64,000 nt of DNA from the NCBI GenBank assembly GCA_044225555.1, contig JBGAIM010000008.1:186001-250000 (forward strand), in the 5' to 3' direction. The position numbers and the translations under genes were made by a program. Positions 51,205 through 61,189 of this stretch are shown here, in pieces (position 1 is the first letter of the stretch; every line of letters begins with the position of its first letter). A model generated the notes under the pieces. The model had not been told where the DNA came from, did no database searches, and saw only the letters and a list, made by a program, of their open reading frames with translations. The DNA comes from JADLHS01 sp044225555 (GTDB lineage Bacteria; Verrucomicrobiota; Verrucomicrobiia; Limisphaerales; JADLHS01).

Positions 51205-52155
51205 ATGAAGCTTCACTCATCCATTGTTTGCGCTGGAATCGCAGCGTTGGGCATCAGTCTGCTCTGGATGTATTCGAGACGACCCGAGCCCAGCTACGAC
51301 GGCAAACCCGCAAGCTATTGGTTTGATCATTTCAGCGACGTGTATCCGGGAACCCAAGAGTCTTGCGCGGCATTCAAGGTTCTGGGAAGTAATGCTGTTC
51401 CTTTCTTGGTCCGCATTCTCGAGAAAAAGCCGTCGAGACTCGGGAAGCTCTGCGACGAACACCTGTGCGGCAACTCTTCCCTGAGCTTCCGGGTTCCGGG
51501 CTGGCTAAGAAATCAAATGCCCAGTGCATGGGAAGACGAAAATCGTCGTGAGACGGCGGCTTCCTTGATCGGCGAAATTGGACCGAAAGCGGTAGCTGCC
51601 ATCGGTCCGCTCATAACCACACTTGAGGCCCAAGAAGAACGCAAGAAATTGTCGAACGAAGCGTATATGGCTCAACGGTTGCAAAGTGAAGTGTTTACAG
51701 CGCTGAAATCCATGGGTGAGCAAGGCGTAATCGCGTTGCCGAAGTACTTGAATTATTTGGAGAGCGATGATGACGAATGGCGGGCGACTGGTGCAGAGCT
51801 GGTTGGAAGCATAGGCCCGAAGGCCAAAGTCGCGGTGCCGCTGCTGCTTGAAGCGATGGGAAGAACAAATGAATGGCTTAGGTTCTCGGCGGCTGTGGCG
51901 CTCTGGAAGGTTGACTTTCAAACGAATACAGCACTAGCTGTCTTCGCGACTGAATTAAGCAGTAAATCCGGCTACAATAGGATTTGGTCCCTACGCTATT
52001 TGTCTGAAATGGGTCTGTCGGCAAGAGGTGCTTCACCGTTGGTGCGGGAATGTCTTGGCGACTCACTTCTTGAAGTAAGGGAACAAGCAAAAAAAACGCT
52101 TAGGGCAATTGAATTGGAAACTTTCATCCAACCTGCTTGCCCTGCGAGCAAATGA
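51205..52155 (+). CDS. HEAT-repeat protein with N-terminal membrane anchor
   Basis: 316 residues from MKLHSSIVCAGIAALGISLLWMY, which forms a membrane helix or uncleaved signal. PSYDGKPASYWFDHF is a motif common in PVC HEAT proteins. About five HEAT-like units follow (ETAASLIGEIGPKAVAAIGPLI; EWRATGAELVGSIGPKAKVAVPLLLEAM; WLRFSAAVALWKV). Probably periplasmic, function unknown. It ends inside an ATGA overlap with folC. The 164-bp gap before it shows no clear signal. Confidence 0.82.
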   Translation: MKLHSSIVCAGIAALGISLLWMYSRRPEPSYDGKPASYWFDHFSDVYPGTQESCAAFKVLGSNAVPFLVRILEKKPSRLGKLCDEHLCGNSSLSFRVPGWLRNQMPSAWEDENRRETAASLIGEIGPKAVAAIGPLITTLEAQEERKKLSNEAYMAQRLQSEVFTALKSMGEQGVIALPKYLNYLESDDDEWRATGAELVGSIGPKAKVAVPLLLEAMGRTNEWLRFSAAVALWKVDFQTNTALAVFATELSSKSGYNRIWSLRYLSEMGLSARGASPLVRECLGDSLLEVREQAKKTLRAIELETFIQPACPASK

Positions 52156-53456
52156 ACTACGCCGAAGCCATCCAGTTTCTCTACGGCTTGCGCTTGTTCG
52201 GCGCGAAGTTTGGATTGGAGAACACACGCCAGCTAGCGGCGCTGGCGGGGAATCCGCAGGAGCAATTGCGGTTCATCCACGTCGCCGGCACGAATGGCAA
52301 AGGTTCGACTTGTGCGATGCTGGAAAGCATTTATCGTGCGGCGGGTTTGCGGGTGGGGTTGTTCACGTCGCCGCACTTGGTTTCGTTCCGCGAACGGATT
52401 CAAGTGAATCGCGAATTGATTTCCGAGGCCGAGGTAGTTCGGCTGGTCGGCGAAATGCAGCCGCGGCTGGCGACCTTTCCGGTCGCTTATCATCCGACGT
52501 TCTTCGAGGTCATCACGGTGATGGCGCTGAGTTACTTTGCGAAGGCGAAATGCGATCTGGTGATTTGGGAAACCGGACTCGGCGGGCGGTTGGATGCCAC
52601 GAACATCGTCACGCCGCTGGCCAGCGTCATCACGAACATCGGGTTGGATCACCAGCAATGGCTGGGCGACACGCTGGCGGAAATCGCGGCGGAGAAGGCA
52701 GGCATCATCAAGCCGGGCATCCCGGCTTTGACGGCGGCGCAGGAGCCGGACGCATTGGCGGTGATTGACGCGACCGCGCAAAAAAATGGTTCGCCATTCA
52801 TCCAGGTCGCGCCGCATCACGCATCACGCATTTCGCATCACGCGTTGGTGGGCGAACATCAGCAGCTGAACGCCGCCCTGGCGCTCGCCACGGTGGATTT
52901 GTTGCAGCCGCAAATCCCCGTCAGCGCGGCGCAAATCCAATCCGGTCTCGCCAGCGTCAACTGGCCCGGACGATTTCAAATCATCCGGCGGCCAGGCCGA
53001 AAAACCATTGTGCTCGATGGCGCGCACAATCCCGCCGGAGTGGAGGTGCTGGCCGCCGCGTTGAAATCGCAGTTTCCGGGTGCGCAGCCGACCTTGATTC
53101 TCGGCATGTTGGCGGACAAGGATTGGCGGCCCATGTGCACGCGGCTGGCACAACTGGCGGCGCGGGTTGTCACCGTGCCAGTGGGGAGCAACCGCACGGC
53201 AGCGGCAGAGGATTTGGCAGCGGCATGCCGCGAACAACTGCCGGAGACAACCGAAGTCTGCTCCTCGCTGGCTGAGGCGTTGTCGAAGACAGAGCATGAA
53301 TCACTGGTGGTCATCGCCGGTTCGCTCTATCTCGTGGGCGAGGCGCTGGAGTTGCTCGGCTTTTCTCCGGCCGGAAGCGCCAGTGAGCGTGGTTTGAACG
53401 AATGGGGTGGAACGGCCAAACCGGCTCAAGGCTTGGGCGCCGATTCAACTCGGTAA
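52152..53456 (+). CDS. folC: Dihydrofolate/folylpolyglutamate synthase
   Basis: 434 residues from ATG 52152, which overlaps the HEAT gene stop. P-loop HVAGTNGKGSTCAMLESIYR, GLFTSPHLVSFRERIQ, ETGLGGRLDATNIV and the C-terminal ligase motif VLDGAHNPAGVEVLAAAL are diagnostic. It adds glutamate to dihydropteroate and folates. An unusual His-rich stretch, HHASRISHHA at about residue 222, coincides with a 7-bp tandem repeat. The 3' end overlaps the convergent gene by 31 bp. Confidence 0.95.
   Translation: MNYAEAIQFLYGLRLFGAKFGLENTRQLAALAGNPQEQLRFIHVAGTNGKGSTCAMLESIYRAAGLRVGLFTSPHLVSFRERIQVNRELISEAEVVRLVGEMQPRLATFPVAYHPTFFEVITVMALSYFAKAKCDLVIWETGLGGRLDATNIVTPLASVITNIGLDHQQWLGDTLAEIAAEKAGIIKPGIPALTAAQEPDALAVIDATAQKNGSPFIQVAPHHASRISHHALVGEHQQLNAALALATVDLLQPQIPVSAAQIQSGLASVNWPGRFQIIRRPGRKTIVLDGAHNPAGVEVLAAALKSQFPGAQPTLILGMLADKDWRPMCTRLAQLAARVVTVPVGSNRTAAAEDLAAACREQLPETTEVCSSLAEALSKTEHESLVVIAGSLYLVGEALELLGFSPAGSASERGLNEWGGTAKPAQGLGADSTR
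52814..52841. repeat. Heptanucleotide repeat inside folC, unit GCATCAC
   Basis: Four consecutive 7-bp units (GCATCAC, GCATCAC, GCATTTC, GCATCAC) code for the His-rich stretch just before the conserved GEHQQLNAALAL motif. Confidence 0.88.
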
Positions 53457-54619
53457 AGGTGAACCGCCCACGGGGCGAATTGGTCGGCAAACATTCCGTT
53501 GGTGGCGGTGAGGGAACGTGCTTCGCCGAGGACTTCCACCAGGAGATTCGTTGCCGATTCTTTGAAAGAGAATTTCGCGGTCGTGGTCTGTCCGCGCATC
53601 GCCGCGGCGAACAGATAGGTTTGACCGCCGGATTGCTTGACCATTGTGGCGACGGGCACAGAAGAGTCGTTCGTCGTCACGGTGACGATATTTGTGAGCG
53701 TTGGGGAGTTGAGCACGGGCGCCAGCGCTGTGATTTGCTGGTTTAGCGCCGTCACCGCGGCGAGCATTTCCGAATCTTCCAGCAACGCGGCCTCGATGAA
53801 TTTGGGTTTGAACTGGTGGACGAAATAAATCAACCCGCGCGCGCCGTGAATCAGCGCCATCCAGACTTCTGAACGGACTTCCGACGGCGTCGGTTTTCGC
53901 CCGGATTCCGCGATGTGCGTGCATTCGATACACGCCCAGACGGGTTTCTGTCCGCCGGTCCATTGGCGCAATCGTTCAACGCCGTGGGCCACGTACCAGA
54001 GGTTGCCCGCCACCGCTTTGCTTCCGTGGTTGGCCGGGTAGATGTCAAACGAGGCAATATCGCAGCCCTTGAGGTATTCCGGGTAGTCCTCGGGATGGTT
54101 GTTGCGCCGGCCGCGACCATACCAATCATCCCAAGCGACACCCTGGCCGAGATTGAGGAGCACGGGCCGGCCCGGGTCGGCGGCCTTCAGGTGTTGATAG
54201 TCCGCGACCACCTTCTCCGGTGCGATGGGGGAACCAAATCCAAACCGCGCGCCGCGCGATTGTGCATTGTCCGGCTCGTCGTTGTGCATCCAGGCGACGA
54301 TGTTGGTATCGCCCCGGCGCAGGGCGGTCTCGTTCTGCGCGCAGATCACCAACAGGCCGTTTTGCTTGAGCGCATCAAGTTGGGCATCGGTTGGTCCCTG
54401 CCATAACCCGACAAAGGTGTTGATCCCGGCGTCCCGATAGCGGGTGGCATTGATCGGATCTTGCAGCCAGACACCGAGAGGAAAGTGCGTCTTCGAGTCG
54501 GCAGCCATTGCATGCCACGGAAGGGCGATCGTTCCGAGCAGGACCAGCAACCGTCGCGGCCAGCTGGCGCCGGTGGATACTGAGCTGGCTTCCGTTTTCC
54601 AGCGGAGCAGGGTGTACAC
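53426..54619 (-). CDS. Secreted glycoside-hydrolase-like protein
   Basis: 397 residues from GTG 54619. The signal peptide is RRLLVLLGTIALPWHAMA. The body looks like a TIM-barrel glycosidase: LGVWLQDPINATRYRDAGINTFVGLW near the start, IVAWMHNDEPDNAQ (a possible acid/base region), CDIASFDIYP, PVWACIECTH and GARGLIYFVHQF. A beta-sandwich-like end follows (KFSFKESATNLLVEVLG). I cannot assign a CAZy family. It ends inside the folC reading frame. Confidence 0.68.
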   Translation of the reverse strand: MYTLLRWKTEASSVSTGASWPRRLLVLLGTIALPWHAMAADSKTHFPLGVWLQDPINATRYRDAGINTFVGLWQGPTDAQLDALKQNGLLVICAQNETALRRGDTNIVAWMHNDEPDNAQSRGARFGFGSPIAPEKVVADYQHLKAADPGRPVLLNLGQGVAWDDWYGRGRRNNHPEDYPEYLKGCDIASFDIYPANHGSKAVAGNLWYVAHGVERLRQWTGGQKPVWACIECTHIAESGRKPTPSEVRSEVWMALIHGARGLIYFVHQFKPKFIEAALLEDSEMLAAVTALNQQITALAPVLNSPTLTNIVTVTTNDSSVPVATMVKQSGGQTYLFAAAMRGQTTTAKFSFKESATNLLVEVLGEARSLTATNGMFADQFAPWAVHLYRVESAPKP

Positions 54620-54837
54620 CCCGATGAACTAGCGATCCAAGGCGGATTGGACAAGTGCGAAAGGCATCGTCGAAAGCGAGTTGAAATCTCCAGTTAACGC
54701 CCCAAAATCCCCTGATTCAGGCGGTTCCCCGAATCGCTACGGACAGGTCATACGTAAATTCCGGCCAAAGCGTAGCTTGCAGGAGTTGCTCCGGAAGGAC
54801 ATAAGAATTGGTAAATCGGCTCATCTATTAGAGTTCC

Positions 54838-57800
54838 GTGGGAATAACTCCGGCCAAAGATTCCAACTGGTCAGGGCGCGTGTCTGTGCACGCGTCAGTG
54901 TCGGCGTTTTTATTGCTGGGTCTGACCCTGCTGGCGATGGTGTGTGGCGTCAAAGCTTCCCCGGTACAGGTGGCGGGGAATCTAGCCTTCCTGCCGAATC
55001 AGTCCGGCGAGCTAACGATGGTCCGGCTTGAGGGCGAAACCAACACCACAACCATTTCCACTTATCCCTTTGTAAGGGACATTGGTGGGATCTCACTCCA
55101 TGGTCGTTACGCCTTCGTGTCCGTCAGTAATGAGAGCATGATCGTGTTCGACGTAGCTGTGCCGCCGTTGGCCCCGATTACAGGCGGACGCTTTTTGACT
55201 CTTGGATCCGCCGAGGACGTGAAGGTGTCCGGGGATACAGCCTTCATCGCCAATGGCGCCGCCGGTATTGCCATCGTGGATGTGTTTGATCCGTCGCTAT
55301 GGGCTGATTTACCCAGCGTCACGACCCCGGGAAGCGTGTCATCCGTTGATGTGGCCGGCAACCGCCTCTACGCGGCTTGCGGCGCCAGTGGTTTGCGGAT
55401 TTTTGACATCACCGATGCCGGGGCGGTGTACTCGCTAGGAAGCCGGGCAACAGCGAGTGCGGCAGGGCGGGTACGAGTGGCGGGAAACCTGGCGTTTGTA
55501 GCCTGTGCAGCGGGACGACTGGAAATCGTAAACATCCAAAACCCGGCGGCACCAACGCTGGTCTCAGCCTATCTCGGCGGTGGCAGTTTGCGGGATGTGG
55601 ATGTGGCAGGAAACTTCGTCGTGCTGGCCAACACCAACGGGGCATTGACGGTATTGAATGTGAGCAACCCGGCGGCGCCCGTGGCTCAAAGCACAAACAC
55701 GATTATCGGGGGCGCCTTTGGAGTGCGCGTGGTCGGTAATCATGCCTACGTGCGTAACGGTGCCGGGGGGCTGGTGGTTGTCCCGTTGGCAGCCCTGTCA
55801 GCCACAGCCCCGCAATTGCAGGAAGCCGTGCTTCCGGTGTTGGTGGCAACCGGTCAGACGGCGGTAATGAGCGTGCTGGCGGCCGGGACGCCGCCGGCGA
55901 CTTTTCGCTGGAGCAAGAATGGTGTGCCCCTTTCTGACAACACCCAGATCAGCGGCACCACCAACGCCTGGCTGGTGATTTCCAATGCCACGTTGGCTGA
56001 CACGGGTTCGTATTCTGTGACAGTTTCAAACACGTTCGGTCAACTGGTAAGTTCCAATGTGCTCACGGTCGTCAATCCCGGTACGCCGGTCGTGCGCGGG
56101 AGTTTCAATCCCGGCGGCACGGCGCAGAGCGTGGACGCCAACAACTTCACTGCTTATGTCGCCGCCGGCACCAACGGTCTGGAAATTTTTGATGTCTTCG
56201 ATCCCCGGCACCCGCGTCGCATTGGGGGCGCGGAAGTTGCCGGTTTTTCCGCCGGCATCCGGATTCTGGGTGAATCCGGCGAGGACGTTTTCATGGCTAC
56301 CGACACGAACGGCCTTCAGGTTTTCAAAGTCCTTCCCAATATCACGCCCGCACTTTCATTCGTCACCAACACCGCTGGCACAGCCAACGCGGTGTACCTC
56401 GAGGGTGGTCTGATTTATCTGGCGGATGGAGAAAACGGCCTTCAAGTCTATGCGTTGAGTAATTCCATTCTGCCCACGTTCGTTGGCGCGTACGACACCC
56501 CTGGTTACGCTTGGAACGTTTTCGTATCCGAGGGGATTGCGTATGTGGCGGATGGCACGAACGGGATCCAAATCCTTTCCGTCACGAATCCCGCTGCCAT
56601 TTTCCTGCTCAGTACCTTCGATACGGCTGATGAAGCACGCAGTGTAAAGGTGGCCGCCGGCAAGGCCTGCGTGGCGGACGGCAGCGGTGGATTGCTGGTG
56701 CTGAACGTTGCCAATCCGGCGAGTCCGGCACTTCTGGGCAGCTATACCAGCGCTGTCCCGGCGCTCGACCTGGAATTCGTCGGCAACATCGTGGTTCTGG
56801 CCAAGGGCGCGAACGGGGTCGAATCCTTTGATGTCTCCAATCCCGCCGTCATTACCTCCCTCGGCGCTGCTCCCAATGCCGGGCCGGCAAACGGACTGCG
56901 GATAGAAGGCAACGCGGTTTATGTGGCTGCCGGTGCCAATGGCGTCCAAATCCTCGAACTGGTTGGCCTCACCAACAGTTTTCCGGAAATCATTTCGGCG
57001 CCCGCTGATGTCATCACCTTGCCAGGCGGTTCGGTAAGTTTCCAGGTTGGCGTCAACGGCACCCCACCGCTCACCTATCAATGGTTCAAGGATGGCAAGG
57101 CTTTGATTGACTCGCCCGACTCGCGTGGCGCGGCCACGGCCACTCTCACCCTCTCCAACCTGTTGCTTTCCGTTTCGGGCAACTATTCGGTGGTGGTGCG
57201 TAATGCGTGGAATCTTTCCGCGGGCACGACGGTGAATCTGAATGTGGTTCCGGTGGGGACGCCGGTGTTGCGTTCGGGGTACTTCGACCCGGGTGATGCC
57301 CTGAGTGCGCACGTGGTCGGTCAGTTGGCGTTTGTGGCGAGCCGTACCAACGGGTTGCTGGCGATTGACTGCCGTGATCCGATGAATCCGGTGCTGGTGG
57401 GCAAGACCAATACTCTCGATCTCGCGCAGGATGTGGAAGTCCATGGACGCTACGCTTACGTCGCTTCGTGGAAGGCGGGGCTGGAAATCTTTGATGTCCT
57501 GAATCCCACGAATCTGGTGCGGGTTGGTCATTGCGACACGCCTGGCAGTGCGCACAAAGTGCGTGTGATCGGCAACCGCGCCTTTGTTGCGGATCGCGCC
57601 GGTGCCAGCGGGGCCGGCGGATTTGCGGTGATTGACGTCAGCGATCCCACGCGTCCGGGATTGATCAGCAGCGCCGCAACGGCGGGTTTTGCCGAGGGGC
57701 TGGATGTGCTCGGCGACAAGGTTTTTGTGGCGGCAGCCTACGCGGGGATGGCGGTATTTGACGCCGCCAATCCATTGGCTCCGACGCAAATCGCGCAGTT

Positions 57801-60800
57801 CGACACGCCGGGTGATGCCGAGAACGTAACCCTGGCGGGTACGCGCGCGTATGTTTCGGATTACAATCGTGGCCTGCAAATTGTGGATGTGCTGAACCCC
57901 GCCGCTCCCGTAAAGCTTGGGGAGCTTTCGACGTCGGGAGATGCGTTCAACATCCAGATCGTCAGCAATCGCGCGTACGTCGCCACCGGCATTGGGCGGG
58001 CGCAAGTTGTGGACGTGGACAACGCGAGTGCGCCGGCCTTGATCTCGACCAGCTTGGCCGGAAAATCAGTCCACAGTTTGCAAATCATCGGCCAGCACGC
58101 GTTCCTGGCCGACCGCGAATCGGGATTGCTGGTTGCCGAACTGCTCGGGTTCAGTCCGGTGGCGCCGAGCATTGTCGAATTTCCAACCAACATCAGCGCC
58201 ACCGCCGGTCGCGAACTGGTCTTGAGTGTGGCCGCCGAAGGGACCCCACCGCTGAGTTACGCCTGGCAGTTGAACGGTACGCCGCTCACCAACCCAACGA
58301 ACATCACCGGCGTGAACCAACCGCACCTTTCCTTCACGAATCTTCTGGCCACCAACAGCGGCAATTACCGCGTCGTGATCAGCAATGCCCAGGGCGCAGT
58401 TACGAGCGCGGTCGCCGTCGTGACCGTCAGCGCATTCGGCGCGCCCGTGGCGCGCGGGTTGTTTGACACGCCGGGGAAGGCGCGGTCGGCCACCGTTTTT
58501 GGCAACGTCGCGTTCGTCGCGGATGGCGGAGCGATCGTGCGGATGGCGGATTTGCGTGATGTCAGTAATCCCGTTGCGCTCGGCAACTACACGGCGACCG
58601 GAATCGTTTACGGAGTCTCCGTGCAAACAAATCTCCTGTTCCTCGCCCTCGGCACAAACGGAGTCGAGATTGTGGACGCGAGCAACCCTGAACTGCCGGT
58701 GCGCGTCGGTGCGTTCGACACGCCGGGGACGGCCTTGAATCTGGAGGTGACCGGCGGCAAAGCATTCGTCGCGGATGGCGAGGCGGGCTTGCAGATTTTC
58801 AATGTGACAAATCCATCCAATCCAACGCCGCTCGGCTCGCTGGACACCGCGGGCATGGCCAACGACGTTCGCGTCGCTGGCGATCTGGCGTTTGTGGCGG
58901 ATGGCCCGGCCGGCCTGCAAGTTATCGCGGTTACAAATCCGGCCGTTCCGATCCACCTCGGCGGCTACAGCGAGGGCGGCACGGCCAACGCCATCCGCAT
59001 TGGCGGCAATCGCGCCTACATTGCCGATGGCAGCGAGGGTTTGTTGATCCTCGATATTTCAACCCCGGCCTTCCCGGTGCCCGTCGGTGGCTATGTGACA
59101 CCGGATGCCACGGCCCTTGATGTCTTGGGTAATCTCGTGGTGCTGGCGGACGGTGTTGCGGGTTACATCGTCCTCGACGTGACGAATCCGGCGGGCGTGA
59201 TTCCCGTGGGCGGTGGACCGACGGGAGATTCAGTGACCGGCGCCATGCTCGTTGGCAATCTGGCGTTCCTGTCCTCGGGCACCAACGGGCTCAAGCTGAT
59301 GGAATTGTCCGGTGTGCCGCCGTTGGCTCCGGTGTTTCTCAAACACCCGGCGAGCCTGTCCGTCCTGCACGGGGCCACGGCCCAGTTTGAAGCGTTGCCC
59401 AATGGCACGCCGTCCCTCGCGTGTCACTGGTATCTGGACGGCCTGCCGGTGTATGATAATGCACGGGTTTCCGGTGCGGCCACCCCGCGACTCACAATAA
59501 CCAATGTCGGCTTGCAGGACGAGGGCAACTATACGTTGCGGGTGTTGAGTCCGTGGGGCGTGACCAACAGTGCCGCCGCCCAGCTCCGGTTCATTGGTCC
59601 GTTGCAAGCTCAGATTGATGCGGCGGCCACCGGCGCGGTCATTCAACTCGCTCCAGGCGTTTATCCGGAAACACTGTTGCTCAACAAATCGGTGACGCTG
59701 GTCGGTCAGTGGTGGAATCAGCCGGTGTTGACCAGTGCGGGGCAGGACCCGGTATTGCATGTATTGCCCGGTGCGAATGTCACGTTGCGCGGGGTTGCTC
59801 TGCGCAATGGCGCGGCCCCCGGCGGCCTGGGCGGCGGCATCTACAATGAAGGTTCGCTCTGGCTCGACCACTGCCTGGTGGCGGACAACACAGCGGACTC
59901 CGGGGCCGGTATTGCCAACTGGGGCACGCTCGTTCTTGTTTCCTCCCTCATCAGCAACAACGCCGCTGCATTTTCGGGGGGCGGAATTCACAACGGGCCC
60001 GGCGCCACCGTTTTCGCCACCAACTGCACCCTCACGGCCAACACCGCGCAGGATGGCGCAGGGATGTTCAACGAAGGGACGGGCGTGTTCGCCGGCTCGC
60101 TGGTGTCGAGCAATTTTGCCGATGGGCTGGTCGGCAACGGCGGGGGATTCCGCTCACTCGCGGGGCTGGTCCAGCTCGTCAACTGTACGGTCAGTGGCAA
60201 TCTGGCCGCGCCGGCCACCACGTTACCGGCCACCGGACTTGGCGGTGGCTTCTGCGTGAATGGCGGCGTGTGTGAATTCTATTCGTCCACGGTGGCGTTC
60301 AACGCCGCCTCGTTCCACGGCGGCGGAATCTCCATTGCCCCGGGTGCGCAGGTCCACTCGCGGAATTCCCTTTTCGCCAACAACAACGCGCCGGATTCGC
60401 CGGACTTTGGCGGCACGATGTATACCGATGGTTACAACCTCGTCCAAAACGGCGTTGGCCTCGCCTTCGCGGGAGCGGCCCCCGGTGACCTCTGGAACGT
60501 GGACGCCCGGCTTGATACCCTGCGCGATAATGGCGGCCCGACAATGACTCATGCGCTTTTGACCGGCAGTCCGGCCATTGACGGGGGCGGTCCGCCCAGT
60601 CCTTTCACCGATGCCCGGGGACTGGCGCGGCCATTCGACCTGCCGTGGATCGCGAACCCGGCCAACGGACTGGACATCGGCGCGTACGAGTTTATTGACC
60701 AGTCGCCCTATCTCATTCTTTCGAACCGCACCGCCGCCGGCTTCACACTCGCGTGGGCAACCAACAGCGTTCTGCAAAAAACTCTCGCGTTGCCCGCAGG

Positions 60801-61077
60801 TTGGTCCGACCTGACCAATCCCAGTCCGTTCTTCGTTTCCACCCTCACCAACGAGCAGGGTTATTTCCGCCTCCGCACCACGGTCACGCCGGTCGTACTC
60901 ACGACCAACAGCCAGACAACCAACGGTTTCATCCTCGCCTGGCCGGGCGTTGGCATCCTGGAACACGCGCCTGCGACCGCGGGTCCTTGGGAATCCGTCA
61001 GCGGCATCAGTCCGTTCCCGGTGGTTGTTGATCCCGGGGTCAACGAGTTCTTCCGGCTCCGGGTGATCGAACACTGA
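54838..61077 (+). CDS. Giant secreted protein: four (7-blade LVIVD propeller + Ig-like) modules, beta-helix, choice-of-anchor Q region
   Basis: 2079 residues, GTG start, signal peptide SAFLLLGLTLLAMVCGVKAS. Four LVIVD-type arrays (about 40-325, 414-715, 807-1108, 1201-1496) each contain seven units of the form (V.V.G..AYVADG..GLQI.DV.NPA.P..LG). Each is followed by an Ig-like domain ending NYSVVV or similar (about 326-413, 716-806, 1109-1200, 1497-1586). A right-handed beta-helix (about 1587-1850; GGGIYNEG, GGGIHNG) and a choice-of-anchor Q region (SPDFGGTMYTDGYNLV; DNGGPTMTHALLTGSPAIDGG) follow. Two short copies of a C-terminal module ending in FRLR close the protein. There is no catalytic motif; adhesion or surface display is inferred. 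Confidence 0.85.
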   Translation: MGITPAKDSNWSGRVSVHASVSAFLLLGLTLLAMVCGVKASPVQVAGNLAFLPNQSGELTMVRLEGETNTTTISTYPFVRDIGGISLHGRYAFVSVSNESMIVFDVAVPPLAPITGGRFLTLGSAEDVKVSGDTAFIANGAAGIAIVDVFDPSLWADLPSVTTPGSVSSVDVAGNRLYAACGASGLRIFDITDAGAVYSLGSRATASAAGRVRVAGNLAFVACAAGRLEIVNIQNPAAPTLVSAYLGGGSLRDVDVAGNFVVLANTNGALTVLNVSNPAAPVAQSTNTIIGGAFGVRVVGNHAYVRNGAGGLVVVPLAALSATAPQLQEAVLPVLVATGQTAVMSVLAAGTPPATFRWSKNGVPLSDNTQISGTTNAWLVISNATLADTGSYSVTVSNTFGQLVSSNVLTVVNPGTPVVRGSFNPGGTAQSVDANNFTAYVAAGTNGLEIFDVFDPRHPRRIGGAEVAGFSAGIRILGESGEDVFMATDTNGLQVFKVLPNITPALSFVTNTAGTANAVYLEGGLIYLADGENGLQVYALSNSILPTFVGAYDTPGYAWNVFVSEGIAYVADGTNGIQILSVTNPAAIFLLSTFDTADEARSVKVAAGKACVADGSGGLLVLNVANPASPALLGSYTSAVPALDLEFVGNIVVLAKGANGVESFDVSNPAVITSLGAAPNAGPANGLRIEGNAVYVAAGANGVQILELVGLTNSFPEIISAPADVITLPGGSVSFQVGVNGTPPLTYQWFKDGKALIDSPDSRGAATATLTLSNLLLSVSGNYSVVVRNAWNLSAGTTVNLNVVPVGTPVLRSGYFDPGDALSAHVVGQLAFVASRTNGLLAIDCRDPMNPVLVGKTNTLDLAQDVEVHGRYAYVASWKAGLEIFDVLNPTNLVRVGHCDTPGSAHKVRVIGNRAFVADRAGASGAGGFAVIDVSDPTRPGLISSAATAGFAEGLDVLGDKVFVAAAYAGMAVFDAANPLAPTQIAQFDTPGDAENVTLAGTRAYVSDYNRGLQIVDVLNPAAPVKLGELSTSGDAFNIQIVSNRAYVATGIGRAQVVDVDNASAPALISTSLAGKSVHSLQIIGQHAFLADRESGLLVAELLGFSPVAPSIVEFPTNISATAGRELVLSVAAEGTPPLSYAWQLNGTPLTNPTNITGVNQPHLSFTNLLATNSGNYRVVISNAQGAVTSAVAVVTVSAFGAPVARGLFDTPGKARSATVFGNVAFVADGGAIVRMADLRDVSNPVALGNYTATGIVYGVSVQTNLLFLALGTNGVEIVDASNPELPVRVGAFDTPGTALNLEVTGGKAFVADGEAGLQIFNVTNPSNPTPLGSLDTAGMANDVRVAGDLAFVADGPAGLQVIAVTNPAVPIHLGGYSEGGTANAIRIGGNRAYIADGSEGLLILDISTPAFPVPVGGYVTPDATALDVLGNLVVLADGVAGYIVLDVTNPAGVIPVGGGPTGDSVTGAMLVGNLAFLSSGTNGLKLMELSGVPPLAPVFLKHPASLSVLHGATAQFEALPNGTPSLACHWYLDGLPVYDNARVSGAATPRLTITNVGLQDEGNYTLRVLSPWGVTNSAAAQLRFIGPLQAQIDAAATGAVIQLAPGVYPETLLLNKSVTLVGQWWNQPVLTSAGQDPVLHVLPGANVTLRGVALRNGAAPGGLGGGIYNEGSLWLDHCLVADNTADSGAGIANWGTLVLVSSLISNNAAAFSGGGIHNGPGATVFATNCTLTANTAQDGAGMFNEGTGVFAGSLVSSNFADGLVGNGGGFRSLAGLVQLVNCTVSGNLAAPATTLPATGLGGGFCVNGGVCEFYSSTVAFNAASFHGGGISIAPGAQVHSRNSLFANNNAPDSPDFGGTMYTDGYNLVQNGVGLAFAGAAPGDLWNVDARLDTLRDNGGPTMTHALLTGSPAIDGGGPPSPFTDARGLARPFDLPWIANPANGLDIGAYEFIDQSPYLILSNRTAAGFTLAWATNSVLQKTLALPAGWSDLTNPSPFFVSTLTNEQGYFRLRTTVTPVVLTTNSQTTNGFILAWPGVGILEHAPATAGPWESVSGISPFPVVVDPGVNEFFRLRVIEH

Positions 61078-61094
61078 GCGGAGCGACTCTCCGC
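61078..61094 (+). terminator. Possible weak terminator after the giant protein gene
   Basis: GCGGAG and CTCCGC form a 6-bp stem around CGACT directly after the stop codon. Only a short T-rich stretch follows further on, so the call is weak. Confidence 0.35.
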
Positions 61095-61189
61095 AAAGCG
61101 AGTTTATTGATTTTACCATTCGTGGAAAGGTGTGGCAGTCTATCCGAAATAAGCCGGCGGAGCCGACGCCGGATCGGATTTCTCAACTG

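Noticed and set aside
56356..58005. A 549-codon minus-strand frame within the giant protein gene
   Set aside because: It mirrors the repeated LVIVD code; periodic motifs reflect the sense-strand repeats.
61000..61077. PEP-CTERM sorting signal at the end of the giant protein
   Set aside because: There is no PEP motif, membrane helix or basic tail; the protein ends FFRLRVIEH.
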